Positions 34,500 through 38,894 of a stretch of DNA of 38,894 bases are shown here, one piece after another. The number at the start of each line of letters is the position of its first letter. The first letter of the stretch is position 1. The DNA comes from Streptomyces sp. CoH27 (lineage in GTDB: Bacteria > Actinomycetota > Actinomycetes > Streptomycetales > Streptomycetaceae): positions 1 to 38,894 of the forward strand of contig NZ_JAIQYY010000006.1 in NCBI RefSeq assembly GCF_020181035.1, in the 5' to 3' direction. Position numbers and translations under genes: made by a program. Under the pieces are notes generated by a model that had not been told where the DNA came from, ran no database searches, and saw only the letters and a program-made list of their open reading frames with translations.

Positions 34500-35278
34500 G
34501 CGTCCCCCAGCTGGTCGTCCACCGCGACAAGGAACTGATGGCGCAGGCCGCCGCGGCCCGCCTCATCACGAAGATCGTGGACGCGCAGGCCTCCCGGGGC
34601 AGCGCCTCCGTGGTCCTCACCGGTGGCCGCAACGGCAACGGCCTGCTGGCCGCGCTCGCGGCGGCGCCCGCGCGGGACGCCATCGACTGGGGCCGGCTCG
34701 ACCTGTGGTGGGGCGACGAGCGCTACCTCCCCGAGGGCGACCCCGAGCGCAATGTCACGCAGGCCCGCGCGGCCCTGCTGGACGCCGTACCGCTGGACCC
34801 GGAGCGCGTGCACGCCATGCCCGCCTCCGACGGCCCGTTCGGTGCGGACGTGGAGGCGGCGGCGGAGGCGTACGCGGCGGAGCTGGCGAAGGCGGCCGGG
34901 CCGGAGAACCATGGCTCGGTACCCACCTTCGACGTGCTCATGCTGGGCGTCGGCCCGGACACCCATGTGGCCTCGCTCTTCCCGGAGCTGCCGGCCGTAC
35001 GGGAGACCGAGCGCACGGTGGTCGGCGTCCACGGCGCGCCCAAGCCCCCGCCGACCCGGATCTCCCTCACCCTCCCGGCGATCCGCGCGGCCCGCGAGGT
35101 CTGGCTGCTCGCGGCCGGCGAGGACAAGGCGGAGGCGGCCGCCATCGCCCTGTCGGGCGCGGGCGAGATCCAGGCTCCGGCAGCGGGTGCGTACGGCCGC
35201 TCCCGGACGCTGTGGCTCCTGGACTCGGCGGCGGCCTCGCAGCTGCCGAGGTCGCTGTATCCGCCGGCGTCGCCGTGA
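34496..35278 (+). CDS. pgl: 6-phosphogluconolactonase
   Basis: The 260-residue DevB/Pgl-type enzyme hydrolyses 6-phosphogluconolactone, the product of Zwf. VVLTGGRNGNGLLAAL matches the first glycine-rich loop, WGDERYLPEGDPERN the conserved WxDER site, and GVGPDTHVASLFPE the last family motif (T in place of the more usual G). GTG start overlapping opcA. It closes the operon. Confidence 0.95.
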   Translation: MSVPQLVVHRDKELMAQAAAARLITKIVDAQASRGSASVVLTGGRNGNGLLAALAAAPARDAIDWGRLDLWWGDERYLPEGDPERNVTQARAALLDAVPLDPERVHAMPASDGPFGADVEAAAEAYAAELAKAAGPENHGSVPTFDVLMLGVGPDTHVASLFPELPAVRETERTVVGVHGAPKPPPTRISLTLPAIRAAREVWLLAAGEDKAEAAAIALSGAGEIQAPAAGAYGRSRTLWLLDSAAASQLPRSLYPPASP

Positions 35279-35292
35279 GCCTCGGCTGAGCG

Positions 35293-35331
35293 CGGGGCGG
35301 CGGGGTTTCGACCCCGCCGCCCCGTTTTTTT
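35293..35331 (+). terminator. Intrinsic terminator of the pentose phosphate operon
   Basis: A perfect 14-bp GC-rich stem with TTCG tetraloop (arms 35293-35306 and 35311-35324) is followed by seven T. This is the strongest textbook terminator of the window, 14 bp after pgl. Confidence 0.93.
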
Positions 35332-35362
35332 CGTGAGGTCGCCGGCCGGCGCTTTCCTGAGG

Positions 35363-38300
35363 TCACCAGCCGGCGCGGCGCACGGCGCTGACCCGGTCCG
35401 GCCCGCCGTCGAGCTCGCCCCGGCGGCGCAGTTCCGCGAGGTCCGCGGCCAGGCGGTCCCGGATGTCCTTGCCGGTGCGGCGCCAGCCGAAGAACTCGCA
35501 GGCCTGCTTGATCAGTTCGTCCTCGGACATGCCGGGGCATTCGGCGGCCAGCTCGTACAGCACCCGGTGCCGCTCGGCCGGTGCGATGTGGAGTACCTTG
35601 CGGGGTGGAGTGCCGTCCTGAGGGTGCCGCGCCTTCACCTCGTCCCGGACCGTCACGTCGTAGAAGGCGTCGTCCGCGCGGACCTGTCCGGAGCGGACCA
35701 GGGTGCGGGCCACCTCCCGGACGTTGTCCCGGATGCGGTTGCCGGCGCGGCCGACGCCCCAGGCCTCGCGTGCCCGCTGGACCAGCAGGTCCTCGTGGAT
35801 CGGGCCCTCGGTCTCGATGATCTGCGCCAGTACCTTGCGCAGCGCGGGCCGGGCCTGCGGTGTGTGCAGTTCATGGCGTGGCACGACCGTGACGGCACTG
35901 GTCCGGTAAGGGACGCTCCACTCGCGTGCGGTCCCGGTGTCCACGGGCACGCGTTCGTACTCCACCTCCGTCTGCCGCGGGATGCGGCCGTGCTCGTCGC
36001 CGCCCGAGGGCGGTGCGGTGTCCGCCCCCTCCCCCGCGGCGGGCCGCGGCGTGGCAGGCGCCGTGGTGAGCGGACCTTGGGCGACGGCCTGTTCGACCGC
36101 TTCCCGCAGCCGCAGTTCGGCGGCCGGCCGGCCTCGGTACCAGTCGGTGCCCCAGATGCGGTGCAGCCGCCAGCCGAGCCCGTTCAGGACCTGTTCGCGC
36201 AGCCGGTCCCGGTCCCGGGCGGCCTTGGCGGAGTGGTACATGGCCCCGTCGCACTCGACGCCGAGGGCGAAGGCGCCGGGCAGCTCCGGGTGGCGTACGC
36301 CCAGGTCGATGCGGTAGCCGGCGACACCGACCTGGGGCTGCACCTGGTAGCCCCAGCCGCGCAGCACCGCGAGGACGGACTCCTCGAAGGGACTCTCCGG
36401 CTCGGCGTCGCTCTGCACGACGTCCCGGGCGAGGATCGACGGGCCGTTCTCGGCGTAGTCGAGGTAGCGCTTCAGGTACTGCACGCTGTCGTTGGGGCTG
36501 TCCGGCAGGCCGGCGGCGCGGAAGGAGGCCACGACCTCCATGCGGTAGCGGGCGCGGGTCACGGCCACGTTGAGGCGGCGCCAGCCCCCGCTCTTGTTGA
36601 TCGGGCCGAAGTTGAGCCCCACCCTGCCGTGTTCGTCGGGGCCGTAGCCCACGGACATGATCATCACATCGCGCTCGTCGCCCTGTACCGACTCCAGGTT
36701 CTTGACGAAGAACCCGTCGAGGCGGTCCTCGGTGAAGCAGTGGTCCAGGTCGGGGCGGGCCAGCCGGGCCTGCTGCACGGCCTGGTCGATGGCGGAGGCC
36801 TGGGCCTGGGAGAGCGCGACGACGCCGAGGCTCTTGCCGGGGCGGGTGTCGAAGTGGTGCAGGACCCGGCGGGCGACGAACTCCGCCTCCTCGCGGTTGT
36901 CCCGGCGCCGTCCCCGGTCGTAGACGCCGTCGGTCTTCAGGAAGGCGACGCCGACGTCGTTGCCCTCGTCGAGGGCCCCGGGGAAGGTGATCATCGAGTT
37001 GTCGTAGAACTCGTGGTTGCTGAAGGTGATCAGGTTCTCGTGGCGGCTGCGGTAGTGCCAGCGCAGCGGCAGTTCCCGCAGGGCGCCGGCCTTGCAGGCC
37101 TGCAGCAGGGACTCGAAGGAGTCCGGGACGTCCTCGGCGTACTCGTCGGAGTCGTCGTCGACGGAGGAGTCGAAGAAGGAGGTCGGGGGCAACTGCCTGT
37201 CGTCACCGGCGACGATCAGCGTACGGCCCCGGTAGATGCAGTTGACCGCGTCGCTGGGGCGGACCTGGGAGGCCTCGTCGAAGACGACGACGTCGAACTG
37301 GAAGTCCGGCGGCAGAAACTGACTGACCGTCAGGGGACTCATCATGAAACACGGCTTGACGGCCTGCACGACTTCGCGGGCTCTGCCGAGCAGTTCGCGC
37401 ACCGGCATGTGCCGCGTCTTCTTCTCGGCCTCCCGGATGACGACCGCCGCACCGCCACCGCCGAAGCTGCGGGGCCGGCGCTTGTTGCACGCCTCGGTCA
37501 CCGCTCCCCCGGCGGCCGCGATCAGCCGCCGGTCGGCCTCCTGGAAGTCGGCCACGCGCGCGTCCAGGTCCTCGGCGCGGGTGCTGCGCAGGCGCGGGTC
37601 GGCGGCGAGGACGCCGTCCGCCCAGGCGCGCAGCAGCGCCTGCTCGACGATGTCCGGCAGGCGCCGCGGGTCGAGTCCGCGCTCGGCCGCGCCCGCGACC
37701 AGGCCGTCCGCCCCGTGCCGGGCGAGAACGGCGAGCCCGTCGCGGTGGGCACGCCACACCTCGGGACCCTCCGGATCGGCGAGCAGGGTGTCGATGGCCT
37801 GCTCGGCCTGGTCCAGGGGTCCGAGCAGGGAGGGCGACAGCCGGGTGCGGGCAGCCGTGTCGAAGAGGTCGAGCAGGTCCGTCACGGCTCGGTTCCAGCG
37901 CTCGGTCCGGGTCTCGGCGGCCGCACACCAGGCACCGAGCGAGCTGCGGACGTGCTCGGCGAGCAGAGCGGGGAGCTGGTCGGGTTCGGCCTGGTCGGCC
38001 AGTCGGTCCGCGAGCAGGTCGCGGCGCTGGGCGTCCCGGCCGAGCGTCTCGATGCGGTCGGCCGTCGCGAGGGCCCGGTCCAGCTCCCCGCACGCGTCCG
38101 GGGTGTGCGGCGTGTACCTGCCGAGCAGGGCGGTGTGCACCCCGGTCAGGCGCGTCACCTCGGCGGCGGCGTGCTGCCAGGCCAGCGCCTGCTCCAGCCG
38201 GCCGGCCAGCGCCTTGTCCCAGGAGCCGGCCCTGGTCAGGCCGGCCACTCGCCGGCGGTCCTCCTTGTACTGTGCCGAGAAGCGGGCCATGACGCCGCGG

Positions 38301-38894
38301 TGCTGCTCGGCGAAGCGGCGCACCAGGGCGGGCAGGTCGGTGGCGGTGAGGACCTGTTCGCCGAAGACGTCCTCGGCCTGCGCTCGGGCCACGGCCTGCG
38401 CGTCGACAGCCGTACGCAGGTCCCGGGCCGCCGCGTGGGCCCGGCGCAGGATGTCGGTGTCGAACCAGCCGCGGAGCGGGCGGTGGCCGTCCGTCGTCAG
38501 GTCGGCCAGCTCGCACAGGGCGAACGCGGTCTCGGCGCGCTCGGGCTTCGGCATGCCGAGCAGGTCGGCGAGCTGGGCGACCTGAGTGGTGACGTCCTCC
38601 GGCAGACCGCCGTCCTCCTGCTCCGCCGGCCGGCCGGCGAGCCCGGCCCGCAGGCCGCGCACGAGCTGCTGGACCTCACGCACCGAGCGGGGTTCGTCCT
38701 GGGTGGCGGCGAAGGGGCGGCGTCCGGCCGCCGTCAGCAGGGCGCCGAGGGCGTCGGCGGCCTCGGCGACCACCTGGTGGGCGGAGCCGCCGGCCAGTGC
38801 CGCGGCAGGCAACGTCTGCCCGTCAAGGAGCGGCGTCCGGTGCGTGCTCTCGGCGTGCCGGCCGGAAGCCCTCGTACTGGACGTACTTGGGCTT
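35363..38894 (-). CDS. Large SF1 helicase with PD-(D/E)xK nuclease-like domain, N-terminus missing
   Basis: At least 1176 codons remain of a larger protein. The N-terminal ~450 residues are helical and Arg/Ala/Glu-rich. Helicase motif II lies in FDVVVFDEASQVRPSDAVNCIY, followed by LIVAGDDRQLPPTSFF (motif III), NREEAEFVARRVLHHF, ESVQGDERDVMIMSVGYGPDEHG and LNVAVTRARYRMEVV (motifs V-VI). Then come a Vsr/DUF559-like nuclease core (FEESVLAVLRGWGYQVQPQ, GYRIDLGV, GVECDGAMYHS) and a DUF3320-like tail (IIETEGPIHEDLLVQRAREAWGVGRAGNRIRDNV). No Walker A is present, so the 5' part lies beyond the window. The frame stays open to the edge. Helicase-nuclease proteins of this kind are linked to antiphage defence. 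Confidence 0.85.
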   Translation of the reverse strand, partial: SPSTSSTRASGRHAESTHRTPLLDGQTLPAAALAGGSAHQVVAEAADALGALLTAAGRRPFAATQDEPRSVREVQQLVRGLRAGLAGRPAEQEDGGLPEDVTTQVAQLADLLGMPKPERAETAFALCELADLTTDGHRPLRGWFDTDILRRAHAAARDLRTAVDAQAVARAQAEDVFGEQVLTATDLPALVRRFAEQHRGVMARFSAQYKEDRRRVAGLTRAGSWDKALAGRLEQALAWQHAAAEVTRLTGVHTALLGRYTPHTPDACGELDRALATADRIETLGRDAQRRDLLADRLADQAEPDQLPALLAEHVRSSLGAWCAAAETRTERWNRAVTDLLDLFDTAARTRLSPSLLGPLDQAEQAIDTLLADPEGPEVWRAHRDGLAVLARHGADGLVAGAAERGLDPRRLPDIVEQALLRAWADGVLAADPRLRSTRAEDLDARVADFQEADRRLIAAAGGAVTEACNKRRPRSFGGGGAAVVIREAEKKTRHMPVRELLGRAREVVQAVKPCFMMSPLTVSQFLPPDFQFDVVVFDEASQVRPSDAVNCIYRGRTLIVAGDDRQLPPTSFFDSSVDDDSDEYAEDVPDSFESLLQACKAGALRELPLRWHYRSRHENLITFSNHEFYDNSMITFPGALDEGNDVGVAFLKTDGVYDRGRRRDNREEAEFVARRVLHHFDTRPGKSLGVVALSQAQASAIDQAVQQARLARPDLDHCFTEDRLDGFFVKNLESVQGDERDVMIMSVGYGPDEHGRVGLNFGPINKSGGWRRLNVAVTRARYRMEVVASFRAAGLPDSPNDSVQYLKRYLDYAENGPSILARDVVQSDAEPESPFEESVLAVLRGWGYQVQPQVGVAGYRIDLGVRHPELPGAFALGVECDGAMYHSAKAARDRDRLREQVLNGLGWRLHRIWGTDWYRGRPAAELRLREAVEQAVAQGPLTTAPATPRPAAGEGADTAPPSGGDEHGRIPRQTEVEYERVPVDTGTAREWSVPYRTSAVTVVPRHELHTPQARPALRKVLAQIIETEGPIHEDLLVQRAREAWGVGRAGNRIRDNVREVARTLVRSGQVRADDAFYDVTVRDEVKARHPQDGTPPRKVLHIAPAERHRVLYELAAECPGMSEDELIKQACEFFGWRRTGKDIRDRLAADLAELRRRGELDGGPDRVSAVRRAGW

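Noticed and set aside
38810..38812. TTG as the start of the helicase gene
   Set aside because: No RBS, frame open upstream, and the protein would lack the Walker A motif its helicase core requires.

Overview
The window is high-GC actinobacterial DNA, almost certainly a Streptomyces chromosome. Evidence: GC-rich third codon positions, TTG/GTG starts, many ATGA/GTGA overlaps, many apparently leaderless genes with a TANNNT box 6-8 nt before the start, and a gene order (dapA, dapD, suf operon, ctaA, ctaB, tkt-tal-zwf-opcA-pgl) that I recognise from the core of Streptomyces genomes. I see no prophage, IS element or CRISPR array.

Layout. 0.1-2.2 kb (minus strand): a Ro60/TROVE RNA-binding protein preceded by three tandem Y-RNA-like noncoding RNAs. 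Two of them enclose a circularly permuted tRNA-like module and one lacks it. 2.2-7.4 kb: a Tat-exported PhoX-type phosphatase with a PHO box, a conserved protein of unknown function, and a secreted endonuclease/exonuclease/phosphatase-fold nuclease. 7.4-9.8 kb: an ArsR-type regulator with an SRPBCC partner behind a long inverted repeat, then a small coupled pair of unknown genes. 9.9-12.5 kb: dapA, a HAD-like gene, and dapD convergent to them (lysine/diaminopimelate synthesis). 12.5-14.3 kb: a TetR regulator coupled to an SMR efflux protein with twin operators, and a surface CBM42-type protein. 14.4-21.0 kb: the complete minus-strand suf operon sufR-B-D-Rieske-C-S-U-T (Fe-S cluster assembly), with a SufR-type operator on the sufR start and an iron-box-like palindrome upstream. 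21.1-28.2 kb: an AAC(3)-family acetyltransferase, an ABC-2 transporter whose two genes are separated by a 92-bp tandem repeat carrying two tiny coupled ORFs, ctaA, a nucleotidyltransferase, an amidohydrolase, a 106-aa conserved protein and ctaB (heme A/O for cytochrome oxidase). 28.7-35.3 kb: the pentose phosphate operon tkt-tal-zwf-opcA-pgl, closed by a strong terminator. 35.4 kb to the right edge (minus strand): the C-terminal part of a large superfamily-1 helicase with a PD-(D/E)xK nuclease-like domain and a DUF3320-like tail, of the type found in some antiphage proteins.

Most notable: (1) the Ro60 locus, where three RNAs share one architecture. Their helices are kept by compensating sequence changes, the internal loops are conserved, and two RNAs carry T-arm, capped acceptor stem and D-arm in permuted order. 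(2) The 92-bp duplication between the ABC ATPase and permease, which keeps an unbroken ATGA translational-coupling chain through two identical 31-codon ORFs. All calls are by eye from sequence. No database search or folding program was run.
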